A DNA stretch of 64,000 nt, from assembly GCA_013398015.1 (NCBI GenBank), contig VZRR01012419.1, positions 621,900 through 685,899 of the forward strand, read 5' to 3'. Below, in pieces: positions 1-13,665 of this stretch; position 1 is the stretch's first letter; each line of letters begins with the position of its first letter. The stretch is from Oreocharis arfaki (taxonomy: Eukaryota; Chordata; Aves; Passeriformes; Paramythiidae). The position numbers and the translations under genes were made by a program. Under the pieces are notes generated by a model. The model searched no databases, was not told where the DNA came from, and saw only the letters and a list, made by a program, of their open reading frames with translations.

Positions 1-3000
1 GCAGCCCCTGTCAGTCACACCACGCTTTTCCCTATTTCCTGACACTTCAAAGGAGGGCCACTCCATGTTTGACAAGAAACATCAAACATGGCAGGTGAGT
101 TTCCCCAAGCCACTCTCATAACATCCTCTGACTGTTTTCTGGCTCTATATCCCCAAAGAGAACTCCTTTTCCCCAGCATGCAAAGAAAAATTTACATTTG
201 CCTTTGGAGTCTAAATATTCCTACTACCTTTTTTCTGGTGTGTGTTTTTTGGGGGTTGTTTGTTTCTTTTTTTGTTTGTCTGTTTATTTTTTAAGCTCAA
301 AAGTCAAGACCAAAAGGAAATTAAGATAAAATTAGCAATTTTTCCCTTGTGCTGGTCAGATCTAAGGCTCTGAGTGCTCCGGAGGAAATCAGTGCAAGCA
401 CTAAGACTGAGAACTTAAGTAGGAACAACTCCAGGCTCATCTGGAATTGGTCTCTTGGGCTGGTCTGTAACCACTTGTTTTCCTTACTTAACATCACTGC
501 CTATTAGAGAAAAAGTTGTGTGTGAGGAGTCTGGAGGAAGACGTCAGCTGATTTCAAAGCAGTTGCGACAGCCTGTGTGTCTAATTCAGGTGCTTTCCTT
601 GAGTTGCACAAGCACTCGCAGCAATGTGACCCTCTGTGTCCTGCAAAGTCAGGAAGCTTTGCCAGAGAGGCCAAACAGGGGTGGCAATGTGCCCAAATGT
701 CCATGTTTGTAGGAGCCCTGGAGAACTGTTGACCTGGTGCACATGACTCCAAAAGCTGGCTCACTGGCTGTCCTGCCTCCTCCCCAGAGGAAACTGTGTG
801 CAGCAGAGCAGGCTTGTACAAACAGAGATGGTGCCTGCACTCCATATGCAGAATGTGACTGTGCAAATGACATTTTCCGTGCCTTTCTTGTCACTTCCTG
901 CGGGAGCCACACAGCTAGCAAGGGAAGGGGCTTCTCTTCATTCAGGGCAGGAGGAGAATGCTGTGAGCCCATTAGGTTTGTGTTCCCTGTGATGTGGCAC
1001 ACTAAAATGGATGAGCATTGACACCACTGTACCAGGAATTTTTGAAGTTATTTCCGACCTTATGGCCTGGCTAGCGATAAAAGCACAGCCCCGTTGAGTG
1101 ACAGCCAACAAACTATTGCTGTTCCCATCATGCCATGAGCAGGGAGACAGCCGGCAGCACCTAAGATGGTGCAATAGCGCATAAGGCTGGCATGTGGCAC
1201 TCACCACTGTTCTTGTCCTGGCTTGGCAAAGCTCTGTATCTGCCTTACTCATATCCACATTTCTGTCTGATGTGAACCACTCCCTTCTTGCAAACATGAA
1301 TGGTCTCAGCTGAGGTATCACTTGTTGTGCAGGTGAAACCCAGTAAAATCCTTTCAGAAATACTTGCTGTCACTTTGACAACTGAGACCAACTAGATCAG
1401 AAGGAAGAAATGCATTTCCATCTTCATCAAAATTATTAAAATCAGATCCTCATTTAGGCATCTGCATAGACAAGTGGAATCTAGCCCTGATAGTTCATTA
1501 CATAGAAATCTTAAGAACAGCAAAGACCCATTACAAAGAATCAAGGGGAGGGCTGAATGCAGGATGTTTCTGTGTGCCCTCTAGGAGCTGTTATTTTTAT
1601 ATTTTGTAATGCTTCTGTAAGAGTCTCAGGAGGCACTGTATATCTGCAGCTCATTTTATACTGGGAAAAGACACTAAACAAGCATGAAATTGCAGGAGAA
1701 ATATATGTATCTCATTGAAACAAAAATAGTTCTTTATCTAATGTAACAGGTATCTTAATGAAAAATCTGTATGTTTTGAAGGTCATAAAAGAGCATATTT
1801 TGTAATAGGCTGAGTGTAACCATACACCAAGATGTGATTTATTTTGCAGATTAATAAGTAGCAGTAAGTTCCAAATCAAACACCAACATGAACCAGCCAT
1901 GTGCTGTTCAAAAGACAGCGAGTCCCCTCAGAAGTCACCAGTGAGGCTAATTTAAACACAGCAGGGACCATCATGTCCCATCGGTCCTGTCACAGGGAGC
2001 TTAAGGGAGGTGGGAGCAAAATCCTGCAAATCCCAAGGCCAGAGGAGAAGATGCCATGGGCTCCTGGGCAGCCCCTGGATTTTGCAGTGGGGATATATGC
2101 TGGCCACTGCAGGCAGAGTGCCCCTCCTGCCACAGCTCCTGTGCCATGCAAGGCTGAGTGAGCAAAATTCCCCCTTGCTCATGCCCTGTAGTGGTGCCCT
2201 GGCACGCTGGATTCAATGGCTGTGCCTCAGTCTGTGGCACACGAGAACAGCTTCTCTTGGCTGCAGTCCAAACTAGGTAAATGCAGTCGTCATGGCAGCC
2301 ATCCTGACACATCCCCCTGCCACCCATTTCTCTGGAAGTCCTAAATTTGGAGGGTAGTGGAAATGATAAAAAAACCTGTGTGCTACTTTTCTGGGATGTT
2401 TTATATCTGTTATAATCTAGAAGCAAAATGCAAATGGGAAGAATCAAAAGCCAGTGAGCTCTCAAATACGTGCATGTTACATGTTGCCTTCTGACTCCCT
2501 ATACTTCCTCCGTCCCCTACCAGCAATATGCCTTTTATGCCAAAAAACAAACCTTAGTACCAGGCCCTGCTTGTTTCCCTAGTCCTTGTGTTTCCCTAGT
2601 CAGCATGTACCAAAGGTATGAGTGTCTTCCTTTTCTACCAATCATTCAAAGAATACTTGTCACCCACTATTTTTAGTTCCCTGAAATGAATAAAAGATGA
2701 TGATATATAAAATCTATAGTTTCTACATACAACTGAGAACCAATAATATCAACTTATTCACTACTATGCTATGAGGAAGAAAAATAAATATTCCTTCAAC
2801 ATTCAATTTAGGGACTAAAAATTCTTTAAGCGTTGTAGAACCAGGGCGCCAAAGGTGCTCTCCATGCCAAGGCACGAAGTCAAGTCAGGCCCTGTCAGTG
2901 GAAACACATGTGATAACTCAGATCCTGCAGCAGTGAAGCCTAAGCTTCTTTTCTTCTTCTTTTTGCACCTCCTCTAGTTAGAATTTCTTCCCTTCTTTAC

Positions 3001-4859
3001 TAATGTGGTAATCTTTATAAGGCATCCTGCAAATGGCTGAGGCACTCTTGTCATTTCTCTGGCACCAGGTAGGTGCAGACACCCCCTTTTCAGCAAAGCT
3101 GGGATGCCCCTGAGAGTGCAAAGATTTCTTCCCAGGGACAAAAGAGCTGGAACCTCTTTCGAAATGTTCTTTGCTTTGATACCCACACTTGTCTCTAAAA
3201 AAAATCCTTTAAGCTGTCATTTTCACATCAGTCATGCATAATGTTATCCTGAGTTAAAAATTCATGGTGATTAGTTAGTTACCTTTGTCTGACTGTCCTA
3301 TTTTCACCTTTTTTAAAAGAAACTGTGAAATGCTGGGTCAGAAAACCATGGCAGTTTAGAGAAGGAGAAAACATTAAAGTTTTAATTAAAGTGTTAATTT
3401 TGGATGTGCTGAGGAAATAATCTCCCTGTTGTACCTCTGCAACACTGATCAGTGTTTCTTTGCAGGGTAGCTGATAAAGCAGAAATCATCCATTTTGGAA
3501 CAACGAGGCCCATTGATAGTGGTTGCAACAAATGAAAATGCTGTGTGTATTCCTGGCTCTCCTTAACAGGTGGTTAAAGAAGAAATGCCATTAGCATGGA
3601 AGAATATTAACAGCATTTGAAACTGGAACAAATGGCTTGATTTTCAAAAGCTAGTCACTTCAGACTTCTTTGTGGTCTTCACTGAAATTAAATATTTTGA
3701 TCCCTTAGAAAGCCAAGCACTGTACTGCAGATTAAATAAATGCTCCTTATAATTCTGTACCCAAGCTTTATACAGTGACTCTTTCCTGCTGTTAGCACAT
3801 CATTTTGTCAGAAGATAAGAAGGAGCAGGTATGCTGGAGGATGGGTCACAGGCTGCAGATCTTCCACAGAGCTTAGGCGCCTGCCTCCTCATAAGCAAAA
3901 TGAGAAGTTCAGCAGGTTAAATGAGCTGAACCAATCCACTTACCCATTTAAAACATGGTGAAATAAAAAGGCATGACACACGACATTGGCTAACTCTAGA
4001 AAATTCTGTAATTTGATGCAGCTAACAGACAAAAGTATCAGAAGTGTAGTGAATCTGAACACTCTTCTTGATAAAAACCAATGTACTTTCGAACAAAATG
4101 CTTTTCAGCACCAAGTTCGGTAGGGCAGGATGGCTGTTTTCTTCAGGATTCTCTTAGTGATAGATTCTCATTAGTTCTCGTTCTGGCAATGGGCTCTGGT
4201 AAGATACAGTCTAAAGGCAAGTGGGATTTACTACCCCAGTCAGATATGTCATGTACTGGGAGGAAAATAACTATGTGCATCATGCTACATTTGTGAAGTT
4301 CTCATTCTGTCAGCTTTTCTTTTGTCAGAATTAAAAGGTAAAAAGAAAAGCATTGGTGAGGAGTGATGCACACTATAGAAGGAAAACACATACAAGATCT
4401 CACAGAGAGGGTTTCTCAGCTCTGCTTCAAAGCTAATCATTCATTGTTCATGCACAGTACCTGGATAGTGACTGTTCACTGGGCAAGGTACCTTGCAGAT
4501 TTTTTTATTACAACCCATTTTAACTTAATGATATCTCGCATATCCACATGAAGTTTCACAGGACTCTGTGTATTTGTTAACCTGCAGCAGAAATCACTGC
4601 TGCCAGCTGTTTTCTCCCACCATTTTCCCCCAAACAAATGTGTTGCATTTAGTGACATTCATATTTGATGCAACAGGTCTGAGGAGAACGAAAGTGATTT
4701 CACTGTTAATCATGGGTTGCAAGGTCTTTCATAACTCCCTCCATTCCTACCATCAGGATACAGGCATTCTGCAAAGGACTCCCCTCATTCTGTTGGCCTT
4801 GAAGAGATAAATTATTCTCATACTGCTAAGAAACACACTTGGCAAAATTGTGTTGTCAT
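1..4859. other. unique non-coding sequence, nothing recognised
   Basis: This stretch is AT-leaning, CpG-poor sequence. Open frames are short (the longest is 154 codons, 2001-2465 minus) and overlap on both strands. None resembles a protein family I know. I see no repeat family, RNA gene or regulatory cluster. Confidence 0.6.
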
Positions 4860-4901
4860 AGAAGAAAAAAGAGAGAGAGAGGGAGAGAGAGAGGAAAAAA
4901 A
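4860..4901. repeat. homopurine (GA)n microsatellite
   Basis: About 42 consecutive purines on the plus strand, with a GA dinucleotide core at 4871-4894 flanked by short A runs. It is a simple-sequence repeat of the kind that varies in length between individuals. Confidence 0.9.
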
Positions 4902-7900
4902 TAATTCCAAGATTTCAAAGGTCAATATTTTCTCAGATGTGGAGGTAAAATGCTGCATTCATTTGTATTTGAAAGTTATGAAGTATTTACAGTAATGAAG
5001 TATTTAATTTGAAGTGTTGTACACTGAAAGTATTTCGCTGGTTTTGGATATATTTTATCATTGCAAATTGGTTTTAAGTGTCAAAAATTACTGCACCTGT
5101 GACAAACATTCATTATGTGCTACCCTTAAAGGGGCACGTGAGCACATGTATGTGCAGCAAGTTTGCATTTGTGCACAAAAAGTACAGTATGGACATTATC
5201 TACATTCAACTGCACAGGTTGCTAATTTTTTGTGGCTCTGTGTCAGCATGGACATGTTAGACTTTTAAACTCCAGAAGGCACCTTACACACTCTGGGTCT
5301 TGTTACAGAAACATAGTTACCTAATAATTTTTTAGGCTTTGGGGGCTCTCTGAGATGTCTGAATAGGCTGACAGATGGTGCAAGACCTCTGTGCCCTTCT
5401 GGGAGCAACTGGGAGGCCCCCAGACAAGGCTCATTAGCATGTCAGGAGGACTGCATGGAGGGAATGAAATCCCAGCCTCCCATGTCCACCCGCCAAAATC
5501 CAGCTCTCCCTCAACTGGCCTTTTCTTTTTTTGACCTCTGATGCCCCCAGTGCATTAAGCCAGAGCTGAAGGACAGAGTACTGGCACTCCACACTGTGGA
5601 GTGGGATTGGAAAGCAGCCATTCCTGAGCTGGAGAGCTTTCTGATTACACTGTATTTACAGGGAAGTTAGTCCTGGAAGGCTCAATTATGTAAACAAGCT
5701 TTTATAATGAATCTCTTTCTGAGCCAAACCTCTAGATAAGCCCTGAACTTTAATTTTACCTGTTATACAACTCAGAGTAAAGCTCAATTCCATTAAAACG
5801 TCGTGTTATGAACACTTACTGTTAAATTTTGAAGATGCAACATGTTTAAACCCCTGAGAGTGAATCAGGAAACCTGCTCCCTCTGAAGCCTCCAGACTGC
5901 CAGCTAGCAAGATAATACATCCCTGCTCTCTGTACAGGAATTGGCCAGCCAAAAGTGCAATGTGTCTTTTATTGCATTAAGGTGTCAAGGAATGAAATGA
6001 AGAAGGATGCTTTATGTCAGCTTAGCAAAGGCCCAAGACATAACTGCTCAAATTGGCTAGAAAAACTGAGCATGTAAAAGGCATCTCTTTTCTTCTCCAA
6101 GTATGTGTCTATGGTATGACATGGGAACATATTTAGCCCTTCTACAAAAGACAGTCTGTGAACCACCTATCATCTTGTAGAGACAGGCAAATGTCTGTCA
6201 TTGAAAATTTTAACTGCCAGCATATTACTGAGGGGTTCCAGAGAAACCCTGTTACTACTGTCAGTATTTTAGCATTAAGGACCTGGATTCCCTAAAACTG
6301 AGCCAGAGCACTGCCATACTGCAGACACAAAAACCAACCCCTGTTCATTAAGGAATCCAGCACCAAACACATGTACACTCAGATCCAGCCTGCTGAGCAG
6401 CAGACAGACATCCTCAAACACAAAGCCATGGTCCTTCCTGATGCACCCTTAATTCTCAGCAGCCTTTAATACAGGACATAGACCAAGCAACAGGATGCAC
6501 TGGGGTTCTCATTTCATTGTTGTGGGCAGCCAGCCTGCTATGATTCCCATAAACACCTTGATGGAGATGAACCTTGGCACCAAAAATAATCCATAATACC
6601 ATGTACAGTAAGCTTCCTCTGGCCCACAGGAACTATATACTGAATTAAGATCACTGTAGTTGAATAAATGTGTTAAAATCAGCCTTGGAGAGAGTTAAAG
6701 TGGGCAATTCAGGTTTGCAAACCTTTAGGCATAACTTAAACAATTCAACACTGAAGTCCTATCTACTATGATTCCAGTTTCTGACTTTGTCTTTAGCAAT
6801 GGTTTTGACAAAATTAGGATGGTGATGTCATGTATAAGATGCAGCAGGCACCTTGAAGGGTTCAGCCGTTCCCGGTTCAGCCCCACCACATGGCATCAAA
6901 CATCCTCCATGTTGCAAAGAAAATTTGATCCTCAACCACTGCTGCTCCTTGGAGCACTTTGGCTCCAAGAAGAGTCCTTCCATTTCCCCCTTAGGCATCT
7001 GAGAAGGCATTCCTAGCTTCGCCCAGTCTGGGCAGGCTGAGCTTCACAGAGCGTAGATGAGCCAGATATGTGTTAGTCATTTCGCTTGCCAGCTAACAAG
7101 GCTGGAAAGGCTTTCAGTCAGCCTGTAAGACAACTGGGCAGGAATGTGGTGACCAGCACAGCATGGCAAGGTAGTCCACAAACTGCTATTTGGTCATGCT
7201 GTCACATGTCCTGTGTGTGTTGTACACACGGGAGGGCGCAGCAGAAGGGAGAACAGACAGATAGCCATTAGATAGGTTTACGATAACAAACCCATCCTCC
7301 TATACGCCTTCTCAGACTTCAGCTATCAAATTTCCTACAGTGGGGTTATGACTGTCATACAAGCTGCAAATTCATGCAAATCTTGCGTCACTGTTGGGCA
7401 GGGTGTAGTTTTCTGGTTTGTAGGTTTGGTAACCTGCTGCGGTTAATCACTGCATCTGAAATTCAGTTCTTCTTTGCCTTCTTCAGGAAGGTGTTACAGA
7501 AAATCGTCATTTAAACATCCAGCTCTCATTAGAAATCTGATGAAACACTAGCAGAGAAAATGTTGCTCTCTGATTGAGTGATTTGCATTGGATGTACTAG
7601 TTATTTATTGATGTTTTATTAAAACAAGTAAGTCATTAAATTCATGGCAATGCTATAGTAGTTGAAAAATGACTCCTAGCATTGCTGCTTAGGTTCAGAA
7701 CTTCTTTGTGTGAGAGCACAATGGATTCAGCTGCGTCAAATTATCAAGAGTTGGCAAAGGCACATGAAAATTTCACTTTCCTACACTTCCAGGATGTCAC
7801 TATTTATTTGATGGGGAACTTAGCCAGAGAGCAAGAAACAAGTATTTCCAGAGGAACCTTGACTCAAATTCACAGACAAAAGAATGAGGAATTTGAATGG

Positions 7901-10554
7901 GTTGGATCTAGCTGACACATATTTGACCTCATCTGCTCTGGTGCTGTACTGGTTTTCTAACACAGATGAGAGGGCAGCAACAACTGCTTCAGTGTAACCC
8001 TAACCTATAGGTGAAACTACAGCCTGGGGGTCTCTGTCAACAGACAGGACCTGGTATCTTTTCCTGAAAGTTATTTATGGTTAGAAGGATGGAACTCAGG
8101 CCCTCCGTTCCTATGCCTCAATCACATTTGATCAGTAATGTACTTTTAAGAAACAAGCTTCTTTTATAATAGGACTTATTTCACCAGCATTTTTTTCTCA
8201 GAAATAGAAAAGAGGTACATCTCAGCTAGCTGTTTGGAAAATACTCTGGCATCATCACCAAGGAGCAATGTGCAGACACCTGGAAAGATCACAAGTCTCT
8301 ATATTGCTTTTTGTTTTCTTAAGTCCCCACAGAGTTTTTTATCATATGAAACTTCTCAATTAATGAAAATTGAATGCAAATGAATACATAAAGGAGAAGC
8401 TATCATAAAATAACCTTTTTGCCCCCCAGCATCTTTTTAATATCTATCACACAATGTTAATATTATCTATCATATGGTGTTCCTTGTACACTCGTTTCTG
8501 TGGTGCTTTCTAGAGGCAGAAGCCATACAGAACAGGAACTCACTAACTGGCCAATAAGATGTTTCTTGTCATCATTTTCTGAACACTGATGTGCACAGTG
8601 CATGCAGAAGCTCAAAGAGAGCCATACAAACATATGCAACACTCCCACACTCAACATGGCAAGTGAAAGACACCTTCCCTGACCTCACTATCCTACACAA
8701 GTTTGAATTCATTTATTCTGTCAGAACATAAACACAAAGGCCCAGTCTGCCCCGGTCTCATGCCGCCTACATGAAGCCCTTAGTCTCTAGACAGGGAGGG
8801 AAGCAGTGTCTCAGGCCACACCACAAGCTGAGGGACACACAGGCAAAAAGAGCAGTACCCCTGGGGACATGCTGGTCTGGTGCTGCATGCTCTGGAGGCT
8901 CCACAGGCACTTTCCAGCTGCCGGAATCACGATAAACAGCAGCACACATTTGCAGGCTGACCTCCTTCACCAACCACATCTCATGGAGACAGTTCTGTTG
9001 CAGTTGTAGCAGTGTAAATAGGGAAACATTCTTCCAAAGGTTCCCTTAACTTCCTCATTTTCTGTATTAAAATTACCTGGGTGGATAGAGGGGAACTGGC
9101 AGTAGAAGAGGGATGTGCTAAATAAATCTCTGCATTTAACTGCACTGATACACCACACTAGGCTAAGGTGATTTTGCTACTATTCCCATAGGAAGAGTAG
9201 AAAAGTCAGTATTTCTGTTCGTATTTTAACCACTCCAGTTTGCAGCATGCTAATTTAAGCTGTTGATCTAGGTGGGTTGTGCAGCTACAGTACTCTTGAA
9301 GCTCAAAACAGCTGCACACTTTATCTGATGTTACTGCAGAGGAGGTGGTGAACAGCACTTGGAAAGGTGTGGAGAGCAGCTAGGAGCAGTGATGCTCTAC
9401 ATTATCTTAGCTAGACCTACTCAGGCTTCTCCACCATAAAAACAGCAGAGACACCTGCAGACTAGTCCACTACATTTAAACGCCCCATCTAGGGCCATCC
9501 AGTTTGAAAACTTTTGCCTTAGGTTTGATTAATTTAACAACCACATAGCCACAAAGAAGAAAATACATTTGTAAATGTCTAGTCAGAATTGTTACGGAGG
9601 CACGCAAGACCGATCTGAGCTGTAAACAGAGTAAATATCCTCTGATCTCACTAATGAGAGTCAAAGATATGACACACAGTGTGTTGCATAACATTTTTCC
9701 AATTAAGCTGCTGAGCTCTTTATCAGGGTGTCAGTTAAGGGGATCTTTCCATCTCTTCCATACATGTGTTCATATATTGGTCTGACTCCACACAGGAAAA
9801 AAAACTACATTTGAAATCCCAGGTGACATAAAAAGAAATGTCATAGCAGAACGGCTGCATGTAAAATAAATTCTAACTCTGCTGCAAACCTTTGTCAGTT
9901 GGTAAAAATTGTTTCAGAGGACGGGTAATTTTTTTGCCTTTGTTTTCATGGCTATTTGCCTCCCTCATTTCTTCAGATTTGCACTTTTACCACTGGTGCA
10001 AACAACTGTCTCTGCCAAACAGTTCCCATAATTATGTCACTACCAAATCACTTTTCCCCATGATTTCCTGAGACTGCTGTTTAGTGACTCATTGTAACAT
10101 CATGCCTCAAAGTAATTTAAGTTCTTCCTATCAAACCTGCTAACAATTTTTGGAAGGGTGAATCAGAAGAAATCCTCTCCATTACTTAAGTATCACAATA
10201 TTTATTTCCGTCATGAATGAATTATTGTCTCTCTAGTAGTGAAATGAATGTAAAGTGAGTATCAAAGATTGGTGTCAGTCATTTGTACAGCAGCAAGTAG
10301 CAACTTGCGAATCAAAAGAACTCCTCCTTGACCGTTGTCATTATTTTTAAAGACCCATGCAACAGTCTTGCAGTGCCACCAAAGAGCCTTTGTGACACAC
10401 AGCACTGTAAAGTCTGTCCCCAGCCCTGCAGCGTTCAGCTAGATCCTCATGGGCATTAGACACCCAGTTTTACACCATCTCAGTGGAAGAAGGTGCAAAC
10501 TTCAAGGGGACTTAGACTTTTACAGGCCTTTTAAGATCTCCTGAATTCTATAGG
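4902..10554. other. unique non-coding sequence
   Basis: No coding exon, transposon or RNA gene is recognised. The only structure I can point to is the odd palindrome at 5585-5603, listed separately. The longest open frames are below 100 codons and lack any family resemblance. Confidence 0.55.
5585..5603. repeat. 19-bp odd palindrome
   Basis: Two perfect 9-bp arms, CACTCCACA and TGTGGAGTG, are separated by a single C. In DNA this is a dyad-symmetric site; in RNA it cannot form a normal hairpin because there is no loop. No known factor site is recognised in it. Confidence 0.8.
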
Positions 10555-10604
10555 ACAGGGAGGGAGGGGAAGAGAGAGACAGACAGGTGGACAGACAGAC
10601 AGAT
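10555..10604. repeat. degenerate (GACA)n / purine-rich simple repeat
   Basis: Runs of AGGG and GAGA pass into repeated GACA units (about six copies, imperfect). It is a short microsatellite. Confidence 0.75.
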
Positions 10605-10800
10605 ATCTGGAGTAGAGGAAGGCAAATATTGCAATTAGTTTTTCAAATAAAGAAGTTATGCGCAGACACTACAGGTGAGGTGTTCAAAAGTGGACAGTAC
10701 TGATTCAAACATTCAGCAGCGTGACGATAGACACTCCATTTGGTTCCAGTGGTCCTCAGATTAGATAATCAGGAGGGATTTTTTGAAAGTCAACTATGGT

Positions 10801-10876
10801 CTTGTGAAATAGTCTATGGCAGAAACAGGAATTGAACCTAGAGTTTGAAGAAGCCCACTAACTATATTCCACTACA
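10801..10876 (-). mobile_element. possible MIR-like tRNA-derived SINE fragment
   Basis: Read on the minus strand, the segment has a B-box-like GGTTCAATTCC, then CTGTTTCTGCCA, with an AGTGG-containing stretch before it. That order and spacing resemble the tRNA-related head and start of the core of the amniote MIR SINE. The match is remembered consensus against a short, diverged fragment, so family assignment is tentative. It could also be another tRNA-derived SINE or chance. Confidence 0.35.
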
Positions 10877-12689
10877 AATACCTTGGAGTTTTATCAAACG
10901 TGTTTTTTAATAGAAAGAAAGCTTCTGTAGGAAAATTAATGACTGCTATTCAGCTACTTTGTGCCCTGTGTTACTGACAGAAAGCCAGAGTGTATCCATT
11001 GCAGTGGTTGTGTGTCATCTATATGCAATAGCTTATCCAGTAAGAACATCATTTCAATATTAATACTTGTGGCTTTTCAGGGACAGTTTGTTCGGTTAAA
11101 CAATTTACCTCAAATGCAACATCTGTTCCAAATGCAGCTACAATTTTGTAAATAACACTGCTGCTGTTATGTAATTGTGTGTGATTTAATATCTACACAC
11201 AAACAAAATCAACAGTGGAGTTTATGGTTTCAATTCCACTGAAAGCTTTGTTGTTACATTAGAGTAGCCTACAGTCCTCAGGTCTTTCACAACTCAATTG
11301 AAAATTCTTAATGTTATTCAGCTTCCTGATTTTCCAAGCTGATATACACCAATATTATATACAAAAACAACAAAAAACCCCTTGTTACAGTGTCATCCCT
11401 TGCATAGTCTGTGTACGTTCATCACGGATAGATCCATGTTCGTTCGAAAATCTATCATGGTAATGAGCGTCTCATCAAAATATTGCAAGGACCAATAATG
11501 CCACGAAAAAAGCACCAGAACTGTATTTCAATAATGCACCCATGAAACTTCGTGAAGGTAAGAGGGCATACAAAAAATTAACCTCACCTCTAGAGCAAAA
11601 CATCCTGAAGAAATAAAAAGCGCTCACTGAAGGCCAGGGCATTGCAAGCTGAACAGTACGGACTGACTTCAGTCATTGCTGCCCTTGTCTTGAACCTGCT
11701 AGGGCACTTCTGCTTGCCCAGGTCTCCTTGGGGTGCTGTGCAGGGTCTGCAATCTCAAAAACAATTGTTCCACAGCTCTCTGTCCAAAATAACAAGAAAT
11801 TACACCACAGACCAGTAGAGCATTTTTTGTAGCATGATGGAGAGATCTGGAGAACAAATATCTCACCAGCAAAGATTAAGGATAGAACAAAAAACTGAAT
11901 CAAACAGAGAGCAAGACAAACTGGCACTGCAGACACCTGAAATGAGTCAAGTAGATTCCTTGGCACAAAACCAGATCTTTAGCTTCCGAAGTCCCCACCG
12001 GAAGACACTGTGATTCATGCATCAGTTTTCAATATTAAAGGGACACAACTCAAAGCTTCATAAAATCCTTCACTATCAATGAATGTAAAACTATGTATCT
12101 GTACATATAGAGTAACCTAGAATTACTCCACCTGACTGCTGACAAAATAGTGTGATACGCACTACATCAGGAACCTGTAGAGTGTCTCTTTAGACACATC
12201 TGTTAGTGATCCACAGATAAAGGGGTAGATGCCCCTCTCATTCTAAGAAAACATTTACACAGAGAATCAAGGAGCCTTTTTAACACTCATGAACACCCAT
12301 TGTTCACCTTTAAGGCACCCATTCAAAATATATAAGCATTCAAAAGGAATTTTTAAAAAGTCTAGTGGAAGTCCGTAACCTCTGTCCTTTACACCTCTAA
12401 TCAGTTGCTTACGTCACCAGGTAAAACTCTCTAGGCAGGCAATGGAGAAGAGCCTACCTTAACACAGAAGTATCAGTACTATGTTAGGCCAGAATTTTAT
12501 GTGGCAGAATTTCATCTTCCTACTTGTGGTCATCATGGATGGTCATGAGTACCATGGAACATAGACATCCGAGATCCTAGCACAGACTCCTCATGGAGTT
12601 CCATTGCTGTCCCTGCACCAGCAGGGAAGTTCACCATTCTCTGCCTCCCCAGCATGGTTACTGCCCTTCAGCTTATTTTTTATCTGTGC
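10877..12689. other. unique non-coding sequence
   Basis: No coding exon or repeat family is recognised. The left limit of the CR1 copy that follows is soft, so up to about 50 bases at the right end of this segment may belong to it. Confidence 0.5.
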
Positions 12690-13665
12690 TTTCCCTTGCA
12701 CATCTAGACTGTTTATCTAGCTCACTTCAAAGATCTTGGTGAAGGAATCTTGCCAAAAGCCTTTCAGAAATCCGGGTAGTTCATATCAAAAGGTCTCTCA
12801 TAGCTAACATGTTTTGGCAAATCACTTCAAAGAATGCATAGGTTATTGATGTAGGACTTCCCTTTGCACAAGTTAGTATTAACTCTTTGCAAAAAATCAT
12901 ATCTGTGTTCACTCTTTCTTTTTTTTTCATACCATTTCTACCAGTTTTTCTACCATGGATATTATTCATACATGCCCCTACCTCCCTGAGACCTCAGCTG
13001 GAATGCTGGAATTTTTAAAGTCTGGTGTCACATTTACCGGGTATCAAAGTGCAAAGCAAGTAGTTATACACCAGTGTTAATCACTGAGATGTTTCACCTC
13101 CAAATACCTCCAAAACTCTTAAGTCAATGCCATCTCCTTCTAGCACTGTTACTGTTTGTTTACTGCTCCATAGTTTTAATTTTGGGATGGTCATCTGATG
13201 AGCCTGTCACAAAGAAAAGCTCCAAGATGGGAATCTCCCTGGCTTCTTCTACTCAAAAAAACTTTATTTACCTGTTCTGCAACAGCTTTGTGTTACTTAA
13301 GTCATCCTTTGATACCTGTATCATCCATTGGGCCCTGCAAACTCTCTGGCAAGGTTTCTGTTCTCGATGCATTTGAAGAGAGATTTATTACTTCTGTTAA
13401 CTGTTTCTCAAACTCTTTTTTGGACAGATAATTGTATTTATACACTCAACCTGCCAGAATTTATGATCCTATTCATTTTCTTCGTTTGGACAGCACTTCA
13501 GCCTTTTGAAGTATTAACTTTAACCTGGGCTAAGTTTTCTCTCCCTACTCTACAAAACTTGGCTTCCTTTCGCACTCATTCCTTTCTTAGTAGGAGTAAC
13601 CTCTGGTCTGTGCATTTAATATTGGTCTGCAGAAAGCCTCCATACAGCCTGAAAAAAACGAATAA
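12690..13665 (-). mobile_element. ancient CR1 LINE fragment (ORF2, endonuclease-RT linker into RT)
   Basis: In antisense order this segment follows the layout of old amniote CR1 ORF2. A reverse-transcriptase stretch with YPDF and KAFGK-like residues (compare YLDF and KAFD in CR1) is near 12730-12785. Then comes the region equivalent to the HGFTKGKSC-type motif, and from about 13015 to 13665 the linker between endonuclease and reverse transcriptase. Phrases such as TGGTGTCACATTT (13022-13034) and CAAACTCTTTTTTGGACAG (13409-13427) match the older CR1 copies of turtles and crocodilians as I remember them. The frames are broken by many stops and small indels, so this is a dead, old insertion. Open frames on the plus strand here are antisense artefacts. 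The exact subfamily is not determined. Confidence 0.8.
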
